DNA of 64,000 nt, taken from assembly GCA_016648135.1 (NCBI GenBank), contig JADDOH010000307.1, positions 496,001 through 560,000 on the forward strand. Reading direction: 5' to 3'. The position numbers and the translations under genes were made by a program. This document shows positions 20,310 through 32,589 of the stretch, piece after piece. The stretch is from Agrypnia vestita (taxonomy: Eukaryota > Arthropoda > Insecta > Trichoptera > Phryganeidae). A model generated the notes under the pieces. It was not told where the DNA came from, made no database searches, and worked only from the letters and a program-made list of their open reading frames with translations. Position 1 is the stretch's first letter. The number at the start of each line of letters is the position of its first letter.

Positions 20310-22775
20310 CCACAGTGTCCGAAGGAAAAAAAATGGTATCGAACCCTCCACAAAAAAGCTCGATGTTTTTCAAGATCTTCTGCCTTTCAACATCCACGTC
20401 TTGAACATTGGACATGTATCCAATGTGGATTGATTTTCTCTTTTAATTAAGGAGGTTCCTGAAGATTTGAAGTGCTATTGTAGACGCTCTCTACTCTGAT
20501 CATATTAATTCACTTGGGATACCACTCTAACACTCTGTTGGAAAGCTTCTTCCAGCCTTGAATAATTTCCTGCTGAACCTTTGGTAATGTTTTCCTCTTT
20601 CTTCTCTGACGAAACTTTTCTTTCCGTTATCCCAACCCGTTATTTATAAAATTCTTCCTTGGTCAGTTGCATCCATACTCTATCATTAACTCGTCATCTC
20701 GACGCCCTACGAGGCCCCACTGTTCACATATTCATGTATTTGACTAGCAATGCTCGCCTGTAAAAAAGGTACATCGCGAAATTTAACAATGTAGTTGTGC
20801 AAAGTCATTATTTAATTCGTCATCTAAAGATGATGGGCCAAAACCCACGTACATACAATGTTCGATTAAAGTTCTCTTAATTAACGTCTGGATCCTCGTA
20901 ATATTACTAATTAGATTTAAATGAGATTATGACGTTTATTTCTATTTTGTTTTAACTGTTTACAGCTTTGCGATATTATTAAAGTTTGAGTGATATATAT
21001 TTTAGCGATGCATTCGATACTGATATACCGGCGATATCGTAGGTTTTCGAATATGTCGGAATCGACGATATTAATTTGCCGATACACCGATACATTTTGA
21101 ATTTCGCACTATAGATAATCCATGTGTAAACATGCCACCCTCGCGCTTAATTCGTTCTTGTGTAAACGCGGCACAATTTATCTTCGCCCGGGGAATCCCC
21201 GCGTTTCATGATTTCATTCCGCTGATTGCTTGTTGTCAGTTGTTGCTTTCGGTGCGTAATAAAATAAATAATTTATTTCTTTGTGATTGTGACATTTCTT
21301 TCACTAAATACGTATATAGTAGCTACGTAATCAGTATCGTATCGGCAGAAGTGCGTATCGATGCATCCCTAATATGTTTGATAAGAATATTGCTAATTCA
21401 ATGCTTACTTCACGTCAAGAGAACCACCACCGAATCCAATAATTTAATATTTATCGAAGATACAAAATCATTAAAATAATTATGTTACTCCATTACGTTG
21501 ATTTGAATGTTTTAATCCTTTAAAACAGTTTCAATAATAGGTCCACAAATAATTGTACTAGTTTTTATCTTTTATTTCTTAAATTCAAAAAATATATATA
21601 TACATATATTGTGGTTTACACACGATAGGCGTTTTAGGTTATGTGAATACATCCTTGGCCTGGACGAGGTTAAATGATTTTAGGAATGAAAATATTCCGA
21701 TTACCTTAAGCGCTCGAACTTACTCATTTGTTTTTTTCCTATTTTTTACGCATTATTGTAGATTTTAAATTTTTTTAAAGTATTAAGAACGGAGAATTGT
21801 TATTCCACAGTTCGATAATAGTAAACGAAAAGAAAAACAGATGTATAACTATAGACGTCATATTTTTACACTTCCTTGGCTTAGACTTGGCATCTCAAAG
21901 ACCTCATGGCTGAAATTCAGAGGAAATTTTAGGGATTTGAGTTGTGAAGTCAATGTGTCGAACAGAATACCGAACACATATTATGCACAATGGATTTTTT
22001 TAATTAATTTCATGAGAATACCCCTTAAGCACTTTCGTAGAAATTGTGCAACTATTATGGAATGACTCGGATTCTCGTTAAAAAGTTCTCTGCTTACCAA
22101 AATAAGCACCAAGCACCCTCCACAAAAGGTTTCGAAAAATTACCACATACCATTTACAAGATGTTAATACGTTTTCCTTCCGAGGAGTTCTTCTGTAGAA
22201 GACCGGCCCATCAGCGAGTCTGTCCGCGCTTCGTCTTGTATTATAATATTCTGTCCAAATGTATGGAAGCAACCGTCTTGCGAATGCGTAATTATTGTAC
22301 ACCCGCTGGACGGATAATACATCATCTTCCTCGCGCGTAACTGTTGTGCGGTAGATATTAATCATGCCAGGCAGAAGTTTATTGAACCACGTGTATTTTC
22401 TATTTACCAAATCACGTGTTTATTATTCGTTACCAGTGGTGCGACGATTCCTCGCTTTATGATTGCTACGGGTTGAATAATAATATTCCGATTATTGTAC
22501 ACAAATAATACTACTACAAAATTTAGTATTAAATCTAGCGGTACTTTGCTCACCTATCGTTTAATTTTTTTGCAATAGTTTTTATTTTACTCAAGATTGT
22601 ATAATTTGTTAGTCATTTTGCCAAACTTCAGTAAATGAAAATAAATATTGTTGCACTGTTATAGCTATACAACAAGAATTTGAATTACTCAAGTTTATCA
22701 AAGATAATTTTAAATGATGTCCTGTTATTATATAAATTTTTCTCCTTCTATATTACCACTGACATATCGTGCCCA
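20310..22775. other. Intergenic stretch without recognised genes
   Basis: Mostly AT-rich. Patches near 20560-20720, 21125-21250 and 22070-22350 have average G+C and open frames of 70-115 codons on one or both strands. None shows a domain, and overlapping frames on opposite strands argue for chance. Nothing else recognised. Confidence 0.35.
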
Positions 22776-22829
22776 TAGAATAACGAGATAAAATTTGGGT
22801 CAAAATTGACTTATTTGTATGAAATCAAA

Positions 22830-23000
22830 ATACATAATTCTCTATGTAAAAATGTTCGTCACTAACGCTATCAGATAGTGCAAATAATGATGATGTATAA
22901 AAAGTAGAAAAAAAGCATAATTCTCTATGTAACAATATTCATCCCTAACAATATCAAGATTCTACGCTGCGCCAGATAGTGCTAACCATAACTCGCGACC
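22830..23000. repeat. Two-copy direct repeat
   Basis: The block acataattctctatgtaa ... cactaacgctatcagatagtgc near 22830 is repeated about 85 bases on (gcataattctctatgtaac ... ccctaacaatatc ... gccagatagtgc). The second copy carries a short insertion. Confidence 0.55.
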
Positions 23001-23682
23001 GAAATACATTGTAAATGTTCGCCATTTCTGACGGTTTATACAATTCTTACATTAATTTTAACGATAAAACGAAATTCTTAGTAGTTCAGGAGACAAGAAA
23101 ACAATGATATATTCCAATAGCAATATTGCTTAGAACAACATCAGAAAATTTCAAAATAAATAAAATGTATTTGTTATTATATGTTTACATAAAATGCTCG
23201 ACATTTATTTCTCATAATTACATAGCGCTATTTTAATTTTTAAAATTCACCTCAAATCGAAAAATTAATATTTTAAATTCAAATCTTAAAGCTCAATATC
23301 ATTATGATATGAATCTTAAACGATATCTTATTGTCTGTCTCCTGCCAGTTGCAATGTTTCCCTCTCGCAGGTCCCCGTCCTAATCCGGAAATTTTCCTGG
23401 AAACGAGACTTTTTAAGGTTGTCATATTGATGTACGTGTTGTCGTGTGTACGTAATTCTAAGAGTGTAATAGAGCTAGTCCACAGTACTTTACAAATAGA
23501 TTCCTTCAAAATTACATTATTTTATATTTCATTCATAAATATTTTTAAATATCCTTGTATTCTTTGTCTTGAGTATATATATTTTTTATAAATCCTGTTT
23601 ACGTAGTTTTCATCTTCTTTTTACTTCAATACAACTATTTTTATTGCCATATAATCAAGTATATTCAATGTTTATTTATTAA

Positions 23683-23870
23683 CTAGCTGTAACCCTTCAA
23701 AAATGACGGTACTTTTACGTGTCGGTTCCTAAAGAATAAGTTTTTATTTATTTATAAAAAAAAGGAAAATGAAAAAAAAGAAAACAAGTTCTTATAAAAG
23801 AAGTTACGAATGTTACAGGAACTGACGTCAACAGACAGACAGACAACGAAATTATTATAATTGGGATTCC
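23683..23870 (-). mobile_element. Probable Helitron 3'-end fragment
   Basis: Reading the minus strand, the sequence ends gggttacagCTAG followed by T (23686-23682), a Helitron-type terminus. A cagacagacagac tract lies at about 23833. The block ctgtaacccttcaaaaatga is loosely similar to 38414-38450, a second possible relic. No hairpin is evident, so confidence is moderate. Confidence 0.4.
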
Positions 23871-24122
23871 ATAATTAAACCTGTTGCTAACAATATACAA
23901 TTAATGTTATTTTGGAAGCAATTGCAATTCTAATAATAAATTTAAATCAGGTAACACCGCATTAACGGTATTGAAAAATCTAATTTAAATGTATTGTGCG
24001 GAACTGAAAATTTTTTCGTGTATATTTGATAGTTTTAATAACAAGGTACGTATTTAAAACTAGGTACTGAAATAAATGGGGTACTTCTGTGCAAGCTATC
24101 AAGCTATTTTGACTCTTACGTA

Positions 24123-24265
24123 CAGTAGCCGGCAAACATCTTGAAATTCTGTGGCGTAGTGGGGGGACGTTTGCGCATCTACCTTTCTACCAACGAGACC
24201 CAAATTTCGTCTTCTGCGCATTCCCCCACTTAGCCAAAGAATTTCATGAAGTTTGCCGGCAACTG
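24123..24265. mobile_element. 143-bp Tc1/mariner-type MITE
   Basis: The left end cagtagccggcaaacatctt and the right end, reverse-complemented as cagttgccggcaaacttcat, form terminal inverted repeats of about 55-60 bp at roughly 85% identity. TA lies immediately outside both ends (24121-24122 and 24266-24267). A CAGT start and TA duplication fit mobilisation by a Tc1/mariner-superfamily transposase. The TIR sequence differs from the mariner at 8394, so another autonomous element must have moved it. Confidence 0.85.
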
Positions 24266-24559
24266 TAACTGTTTAACTGTCTTATCGTGTATTATATTAT
24301 ATTATGTATATTATTTTACTATTCACGGTCAATATTGTTTGGGTGTCCGAAACGAATATGGTTTGCAATGGCGTGTGCGGTGATGGCTTAATGCGCGTAT
24401 TATGATGCAGTGTCAGCAGCGACGGTGTATACTCTTACGTCATGAGCTACACTTGGTCTTATATTAGTGTAGAACCGTGCCGTAAGCGGCTACCTGGACA
24501 CTACGACTCGCTTTTGTCGAGATGTATTGTAGATGTCTCACAGATACGAAGCCATTTTT

Positions 24560-24650
24560 ATATGAGAAAGCAGGTATGCAGGGCTTACGGCCTGTCATTG
24601 GCTGGCTCAAGTGATTATTTTACACAATGTAACGTTCACCGATTCCGCTC
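24560..24650 (-). repeat. SINE-body fragment
   Basis: The text gctggctcaagtgatta and acaatgtaacgttcacc matches the body of the SINE at 13150-13230 in the same orientation. The head is lost. Confidence 0.55.
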
Positions 24651-26480
24651 TTGATTAAACACCACACTGTCAAATTTGCATAGTTGTATATGTGGTATTG
24701 AATTCAATTGATAAAATAATAATCTTTGTTTTAATACAACTTTATTTTATTATATTTTTATCATATAATATTTATTTTATGTATAAAAAAGGTATTTATG
24801 TACCTCGCTTCCCTTTATTAGACATCGATATTTTAACTTGATAGATATTATGGAGCACTATTCTTTATATGAAATTCATCCGAATTATTAACGTTTACAC
24901 TAGAATACGCCTGAATTTTTTTTAACTCCTTTTAAGACTAGTTTTTATTCCTGATTGATGACAATCCCTTCTGGGGACAAAAATCCTGGATTGTGTTCTT
25001 AAAAAATTTAAACATATTAAAAAAATATTGTTTTTCATACTGCTATAGTTTAAATTGGATTTTGTTGTAGATGTTGCATTTCCAGACGATGAGCTCTTCA
25101 ACAACAAAAACCGTTCAGGACACCTCACGCGTTTGGTCCTGCCGCCTCCTTATACAGAGGGGACGATTCGTGTCCTCGCCTCCAGTCATATCCAAATACG
25201 GCGCAGATATATCACAAATCCTCTGCTCAGTATTCTAATCTCGAGCAGAATGCTTTCAGGCAAGCAGCAACCAGACAAAATAAAACAACATGATCGTAGA
25301 CTTCAAAATATTTTGTCATACTGCGTTGCATTTTATTTTTATCGTTTTTGACACTTTACAATTCTTAAGTCATTCTATAAAATCCCAAATTTAACAACAT
25401 TTTGATTAATGCCTTTCTTCGTTCTCGAGAATAAATGGCAAAACTCCGTAAATATAATTTTTGCTAATAAATTATGAATTGATTTTTGCGTAGGCACTTT
25501 CGCCTACGTCTCCAGTCGGTTCCCTCATTATTGAGGATCGTGACCGCTGGTTTGACGTCCTTGACGATTCCTGTTGATGATCTCTTAATATCCTGATAAT
25601 TCTCCTCCATCTATGATTACAACCCGTTGTAAATAGGAGACAGCAGCATATTTGACCTGGTCGGTTCATTGAATCGATATCGCCCTCTTCCTCTGTGGTG
25701 TTCCGCCTATCAAGGTACCACCATTTAGCGGGCCATATGTCCGAAAAATTGGAGGATGCGTTAGACTGATTGTGAACAGTCTATCTCGTATCCTTAATAA
25801 TCATTCGTTTTAGGCAATATAGCTATTTAAAAGATGAATCGCTCAAAATATAATCGTCAAAATATTGCTTGTTCGCGTGAGACACTTCGTGATACTTACT
25901 GAACCGGTTGTTTACTTCGTCTTATGCATATCAACAAAATATCGCATATTAATTTTTCGCATGACGCAGTTTGTGATTATTAACCAGCTCATTACTGACT
26001 TTCTTTTTTAGGTTGCAAAATATTAACACTTAACTATTAAACTTAGATACTTTTTAGAATTTTGACCTCATTGTGAGCTTTTTTTTTCGAAGAAATCTAA
26101 TTTCAAAGTAATTAAACTTGTCATTCTCCCGATACCCATACCATACTATCTGCTAAATTTTAAATTTTCTCCATTCATATAATACATATCCCTAGAGGAG
26201 CTTACTTACTGTTTTATCATATTTTGGTGAAAATCTTAATATGCCAATCTACACACCATGGTATGCAGTTCCTTTTTCATATTTTGTAAATATCGATAAA
26301 TGTGACTAATGATAAACATCACAACCAACGCATATTTGTAAATTTCGGTAAATGGACGACTGTTTAATTTTTCGCTTAAGTACCTATATACAGTACTCCG
26401 CATTGCACAATTTCTAGATTTGCATTTGCACTCTCCGCATAATAAATCTATATCCGAAAAATACACGAAACCTTATATTT
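24651..26480. other. Intergenic stretch, no recognised gene
   Basis: A 98-codon plus-strand frame at 25055-25351 has balanced composition but no domain I recognise. A stretch near 25490-25790 is of average G+C. Neither has supporting signals. Confidence 0.3.
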
Positions 26481-26484
26481 TAGG

Positions 26485-26780
26485 TCGGATCGTGGTTGGG
26501 TGCCGAATGGTATTATCGATCGACTTGTACCTGTGACGTCATGTACTGCAACGCGCCTGAATAAAGGGGATGAAAATTATTCGTTTTAGTGAATAACGAG
26601 CGCCGGCTGTGAAAAAGACTTAAAATTTAATTTGGAAAGTAGAGGTACTAATTTCATTAGCCGTAACGGCGACAGATAAATAGACGTTCTCTCGCAGTTC
26701 AGCAATGGGTGCAGCCTGAAAAGATGGAAAGGAATCGGACCAAAGTTGAGAATTAGACGCAAAGACGAAGGGGATAAATA
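26485..26780. other. Average-G+C unassigned island
   Basis: Roughly 300 bases stand out from AT-rich flanks, with a ctgtgacgtcatgtactg patch near 26530 containing a perfect TGACGTCA, the CREB/ATF site. No open frame of note. Candidate regulatory DNA, low confidence. Confidence 0.25.
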
Positions 26781-27099
26781 CATATAATCTAGAATTCAGT
26801 ACATTTTTAATTAGTAATCCTCGGTGACTGCATTGAAAACATTTTTTTTATATTTTTGGATATTGCTGCCTTTGCTTTTATACCCCACATTTCAATAAAT
26901 TTATTTTGTCACCGTTTGTTATCATAATCATTATTAAATATACATTATATTTATTTACCTACCAAATTGATATAAAATACTTTGCACTTGAAAGTTAAGA
27001 CCAGCTGTGAAATACTTTTCTGAACAGCGACAATTACTGTCGTCGGAACAGCAATAGCTGCATTAGTTTTTTTAATTTATTTTTGAGTTGTAAAACAAC

Positions 27100-27310
27100 T
27101 TGATACTTTTTAGTGCAGCATCAATTCTAATACTATTAAAGGTTATTTTCTCTTGTAGAGGTTTCTGTTGTATCGGGGCCTTTGCAGTCGCACGTGACCA
27201 ATCCTCTCAGACGCCAGACAGGGTGGTGCTTTCCTCCCCCCTGCCCCCTCCCCCCTCGCGGGCTGCTGGCCCACCCTTTCTCTACTGAACTGCGCCATGA
27301 CACGCTACGC
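27100..27310. other. C-rich island with G-quadruplex potential on the minus strand
   Basis: Between 27233 and 27255 the plus strand has C-runs of 2, 6, 5 and 6 separated by 1-2 bases, so the minus strand has G-runs able to form a compact G-quadruplex. Just upstream lie an E-box-like cacgtgac (27191-27198) and a ttttctcttgtag/agg sequence (27148-27163) that would pass as a splice acceptor. No downstream exon is supported. Confidence 0.4.
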
Positions 27311-27429
27311 GAACCATTTTTATTTCGTACAAAAGTAAACCTCGCCCTTGGGTGACCAATTTTTTTTGTATTTGCTCTTTTTACATCCCTTTAACAGGCA
27401 GTGTAAGACTGCACTCGTGTTCATCAGTC

Positions 27430-27560
27430 AACATGGGCTTATGTTCGATAGTAATTTTGACGTAGTTATGCAAAAAGCGACCAACCCACAAAATGATAAA
27501 AATGAGTTATATACGGGTTTGGACAGCTCAATACGATATGTTTGTGGTGACCCATGTAGA
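27430..27560 (-). repeat. Dispersed repeat family B, copy
   Basis: Reverse complement of 16640-16720 with few differences (acgggtttggacagctcaat, ccaacccacaaaatgataaa). Adjacent to a tandem repeat at 27540-27930. Confidence 0.6.
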
Positions 27561-27930
27561 TAGTAGATAGAGGGGTCCTCGTCAAATGACGGTATTTTCT
27601 AGAGATGTTTTCTGTTATATGAAAAAATTATACAGTCGTAAAATAGTTGACGCGAGTTGAATTTTATTATCATCAGGTATATTATTTCATTTCGATCTCC
27701 TGGTCGCGGCTACCAACTGTAGTGATCCAGGTAGATAGTGGGTCTTCCTAAAGTATTAACGATGAATTTTGTATTAATAATTTATTTAAAAGGCCGTTGC
27801 TTAATCGCCGCGAGTTGATATTTAATTTTAGCTATTACATTCAATTAATCTGCCAACTCCTGGCCGCGGCTAACAATGTGATGAATCCTATGGGGTGACC
27901 CGTCAAAAATACGTCACGGAAAATAATATT
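27540..27930. repeat. Degenerate ~150-bp tandem repeat
   Basis: The unit contains cgcgagttgaattttatta ... ctcctggtcgcggctaccaa ... gtgatccaggtagatagtgg. It recurs about 150 bases later as cgcgagttgatatttaattt ... ctcctggccgcggctaacaa ... gatgaatcctatgg. A partial third unit is suggested at 27545-27590. It lies about 700 bases from the hairpin cluster at 28.6 kb and might belong to the same Helitron-like unit. Confidence 0.5.
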
Positions 27931-28606
27931 AAATAATATAAATTTCATTGCAATGAATAAAGTCATTTGCCGTATGATGTTAGCGAAAATAGTTGTATGG
28001 CGCGGGTGGCAACGGCTGAGGTCGACAGATACGCTGTAACTATAAAAGGATCGCGGAATAAAATATTATACCTTCTTGAAATATTATAAATAATGTATTC
28101 TATACAATATTAATACTCTGCCTGTGCTAACTATACATTTAACTAAAATATATATTATTAACTGGAAATAATTAATCTGTGAAACTTGCGCTTTTGAATG
28201 CAAAATTAACTAAAAATATTAACTAAAATATTTCTAACATCTTGGGTTCGCATACTATATTGATAATACCTAATGCCCTTTGCATTTACTAAGTATATTA
28301 TCTAAATAGCCACAGCTATACCATCCTGTCCGTCAGGGACGAAACATAAAACACAGTTATATTCCTAAAAGTGCTACCTCTTACGCGACAAAAATACCTA
28401 TTGCAGTCGGGCTATGAATATGAACTATTTCCGCCTCATAATGGCGCCTGGAACCAATACTAAAAACCTCACTAGAAATAATAAATGCGACTAAATCTCT
28501 ATAAATACAATATATACTATTCGTAATACGTCGTTGAATTGGCACATGAATCGTCTAATGGATGAAGGACCCCGTTGTGTATCGTAATAACTTCAAACTA
28601 GCAGGA

Positions 28607-28882
28607 AAGCAATCGGCTTCGCCGATTGCTTACTGCTAGGCCCTGCGGGCGGCTATTGTGGCCGCTTCGCGGCCAATGACGGCCGCTCCGCGGCCAGCCA
28701 TGGCCGCTGCGCGGCCAATTGTGTTTGCTGTGCAGCAAACACAATTGTTTACCTATGCCTACGTCAGCCGCTTCGCGGCCAATTGTATCTGGAAAATTTC
28801 CATTTTTGCTATTGTGGCCGCTTCGCGGCCAATGACGGTCGTCCCGCGGCCAATTGTGTTTGCTCTGCAACAAACACAATTG
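28607..28882. repeat. Cluster of perfect GC-rich hairpins in two modules
   Basis: At least eight inverted repeats lie within 276 bases. An 11-bp stem with loop ttc lies at 28607-28631. Stems of the type tggccgc-NNN-gcggcca lie at 28659-28675, 28681-28695, 28701-28717, 28767-28779 and 28815-28831. A 15-bp stem caattgtgtttgctg/cagcaaacacaattg with a 2-base loop lies at 28716-28747. A 12-bp version of it lies at 28851-28882. The order (GC hairpins, then the caattgtgtttg hairpin) occurs twice (28659-28747 and 28815-28882), so the cluster is a partial duplication. Loops vary (ttc, tcc, tgc) while stems stay perfect. Open frames on both strands (WPRSGH repeats) are by-products of the repeat. It lies beyond the 3' side of the Helitron gene at 29.2-31.6 kb, where Helitrons carry terminal hairpins. 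Confidence 0.8.
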
Positions 28883-29221
28883 ATTTCCTTACTGTTACAA
28901 AGTTAATACAATTTGATAATTGGCCGTATTTTGAAGTAAGCAATATTTCTTTTTTTGTTTCTTGACAGTTACTGTATAATATTGTGATGCTGTCAACTCT
29001 GAGTTTTTAAGTTTGGCTGGTTTAAAAATAATGAATTCATCAACATTGAGGAGAAAAAAATCAGGTTTTAGTGTCTATGGTAGCTGTCAGTGACATACAA
29101 AAAATGAAACAGCTGTCAAATTCTTCTTTGTATTTATTTTTATCGATAAAATTACAGCGTCTTATTTATTAATAAATTACATAGCATTTTAGTTTAATGA
29201 TTATTGATAAATGAATGTATT

Positions 29222-31560
29222 TTAAAAATATATCATTTTGTAGTCCATTTCACGACCATCATCTTTAATACTATCCACATAATAAAATGTAAAGATTGGA
29301 CCTTCTAAACGCCCGAGTACATCTTCGTTAACCAATCGAGCATGTTCATTCTTTGGACACAGTATCGCTCGTTTACTCATTAGGGGAACATCCGCTATAG
29401 AATGTACTTCATTATATATGCTTTGAACAACATTTTGACTTACACTTTCATTTGGAATAAGCACTGATGACGCATACTTTCCTTCCACAGGAGGCAGCTT
29501 TCCATCGCCTAAATCTAAAAGCCATTGTGTAAATGAATTTTCACCTTCTAAAGCGGGGACATTAGTTTTCAAATTGAAAATAGTAAAATTTTTCCAATGT
29601 TGGCTGTTTTTAATAGATGTCGCTACTAACTGACCGCGAGAAGCCCTTCGAGAAACTGGTAGAATTTGTCTAGTCGCCGCCCAAAATGATTACTTTATTG
29701 CCAAAAATATCATTATTACCCATTATGTCGCGCAGAGTACGTTCAATTATATCTAAAGCTATAACTGGCGCCATCGGCGCTTCATCCCAGATGATAACAT
29801 CAGCTGCACTTATAATTGCACGGTTCTTGGATGTCACTCTGCATGTTGTGTTATTCTATAAATCAAGAAGTAAATTAAAAGCCATGTGACATGTACGTCC
29901 ACCTGGTAATAAAATTGCTGATATTCCTGTCCAAGCAACAGATAAAACTTTCTTAGATCTTCCTCTTCAAGTATGTATAATAGTCTTATAAAGGAACGTT
30001 TTACCTGTGCCACCAGGACCGTCAATAAAGAAACATTTTTTTGTTTCAGATACATCTGAAATTTTTTACTTAATATACTGTCGAAAGCACAATGTTCTCG
30101 ATTGAGTTTTCCAGCCATCTCTGACCCTAAAGAACTTTCTAATGCTAAATTAATATCAACCACTTCATTATAAGTATTGCTGTAATCTGGTCCCGGCAAA
30201 CCCTGTGATGTGCAAGAAGAATTTTCATTTATTAATGCCTTTTGAATATACAAAAGGGAACAATTTTGTGCAATTTCTGCAGTAGCACCTTGACGACTAA
30301 AGTCTTCTGACATCAAATCTTTGAAATCGTTCCACAGCTGCAACGGATCTGGTGGGAGGCAATGAATCATTAATAAGACAAATAGGTCACGAAGAGCTTT
30401 GGGCATCATATACGTTGAAGCTTCAGCCATGCAACACTGCCATTCTCCAATATCATCGATGAGTCCTAATTCTCGTACTGCATCACGAAATGTAGGAAGT
30501 AAGACAACCATTAATAGTCCGCAAAGATTCAAAGGACGTAGCCCCAGTCACTTGTAAAAGAATAAGTCTTAAATGGTATAATTCTATATTTCTAGGAGAA
30601 ACGGGGGACATGCGACCAATAATCTTGTCCCCGCCACATTGCCTCTTCTTCCACTGCTTATTGCTAGAAAAAACATAGAAATTAGTTAAATCCTGATACT
30701 TAATATTACATGCCTCATTATCTTGTTGGTTAAGTTTAAACCATGCAGTTAATGTTGTATTATTTAAGGCTGTAGAGTCCAACCAAATTCACCTGATGGA
30801 AATAACAATGGAAAAACCATCGGATCTAAATGTTTTGATAACATATTAATACGCTGGAGACCTCCTACATTCTTAGGGTGAACAGCAAAATCTACGTTTG
30901 GCGGTAACCTACCTTCGTAATCTGCTACATACACAATGGCGACTTCATTATTATTAGATGGAGCATTATACCTTCTTTGGTCATCTAACGAAGAACGCGT
31001 AAAGAGTAGTTGAATATTCCGCATCTGGCCCCCGTGCTCTGCAACTATAGATTCTTCTTCCTCAACCGCTTCTTTCAACCTTTTGTATTGGAGAGCATAT
31101 GGACTTACACGACGGATGACATTATCAATAGTTTCCATTATATTTTGTTGACATCTAAGGTTAGACGGATGGCTCATACGTACCCTGACTGCTTCATCCG
31201 CATCGTAAACATATAGTTGCGCATATGCCGGCACCTCTCCATCACTCTGCAAACTTCTAGACGTTCTATGATATACTTCACCTGAAATTTTTAAACAATA
31301 CGGGCCTACACCTGGTATGTCACTTATTTGCACTCCGAAAGATGCAAATGCATTAGCACAGTTGTACTGCACATTTAAAATAAGATTTCGCATTTCTTCC
31401 TTCAGCATACACTCTTTGCCTAGCATTTTTACGTTCCCGCTGGTCAGCATTCCTTCTTTCACATTCCTCTTCTGTTATGTTTGACAGTCTACGTCTGGCA
31501 TTTCTTCTTTCATATTGTGAACTCGAATCGCATTATCAAATTGCCGCTTTGTGATGTTGA
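29222..31560 (-). pseudogene. Helitron Rep/helicase gene relic, Rep nuclease domain deleted
   Basis: Read from 31560 down, it begins with an Arg-rich N-terminal region (RRRLSNITEEECERR, about 31480). The pre-Rep domain follows: GEVYHRTSRSL, SNNNEVAIVYVAD, and LDPMVFPLLFPSGEFGW, ending at about 30782. The next recognisable text is LTAWFKLNQQD and GGDKIIGRMSPVSPRNIELY (30750-30580), which normally follows the HUH endonuclease. The whole Rep catalytic domain is therefore missing at about 30775-30785. The Pif1-like helicase follows, with Walker A GPGGTGKT (30020-29997, out of frame), PGGRTCHMAF, WDEAPMAP Walker B (29790-29767) and ILGGD (about 29680). An in-frame stop and shift lie after GGD, near 29670. 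The C-terminal domain runs to 29222. At least three frameshifts or stops. Dead. Confidence 0.9.
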
Positions 31561-32585
31561 GTATTCCATCGGAATTCTGAAAAATAATAATATTTATGTA
31601 TAAATACGGAGAAAATGACACGTAAAATGACATTCGCGCCACGCGCTGTGAGTCTTTTGAGGTTATATGAGAGACGTTATGACGTTAATCTAAGGTTAAG
31701 TTCACTTTGCAGTTTAAATAAAATATAAAGCGTAATAAATGTTTAATAAATAAATGTTTTGAACGTTTATTGAAGCAAGATTAATGCAAAAACAATAAAA
31801 AGAAAAGCGTAAACGTATACTTACTGTCAATGTCATAAAGCGTCATTCTGTGGTATGACCAGCACAAAAATTCGTTGACTGCAATTACGTTGGCTGTTTT
31901 AAATACACGGATTCCACGAAAATATTTTAAAAAATCTATAAATTCCGATATTTTAATTTTCGATAATTTGGATTTGGATGTTTTTTGATATCAGTTTGTT
32001 CGTATTCCTATATTTTTTAATCTTTTTAATGTACTCTAAAATGTTTTTTTTTAAACTGGCAACAGAAATTATCCAAATGCAGAAACGACATTGGTTGGAG
32101 TAATTAATATATAGATTCTTTTATAGGAGCAGTGTGGAAACAATTGCATAATATTACGTAATAAAAACATCTAATGAACCTAATAATCGATACATTTATG
32201 TTACAATAAAATACATACACTAGAAAGAATTCGTGTATTAGAAATAAAACATTTTCGATTTGAGACAAACCAGTAAAATCGTTCGAACGGCGCAAAGGGA
32301 AAAATTCACACATATTAAATAACACTGAAATTAATAATTATAAACACTTTGTATTAGCAAATTCTTACCTTGAATGGTTTCGTTCTAGACGTGCATGAAC
32401 CTGTTCATATTAATTCCATGGGAAAATAATACATATATTTTCTATCTACGAAATAAGACATTTTTGAAGCGAAACTTCTTTATAAATAAGTAGATAAGGT
32501 CTCGGGGATGGTTTGTTCGAAAGGATTCTACAACAGCCCGTGAGTTTATATGAAATAATAGTTTCTTTGAATGCTAAATTTTGGT
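31561..32585. other. AT-rich intergenic stretch
   Basis: No gene or repeat recognised. It may include the 5' region of the Helitron, but I cannot place its end. Confidence 0.4.
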
Positions 32586-32589
32586 TTTT

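Noticed and set aside
28598..28906. Open frames on both strands with WPRSGH- or ASRPM-type repeats
   Set aside because: They follow directly from the GC hairpin repeats, exist on both strands at once, and have no start context or neighbours supporting a protein.
29686..29889. 67-codon plus-strand frame
   Set aside because: Antisense shadow of the Helitron helicase region around Walker B on the minus strand.
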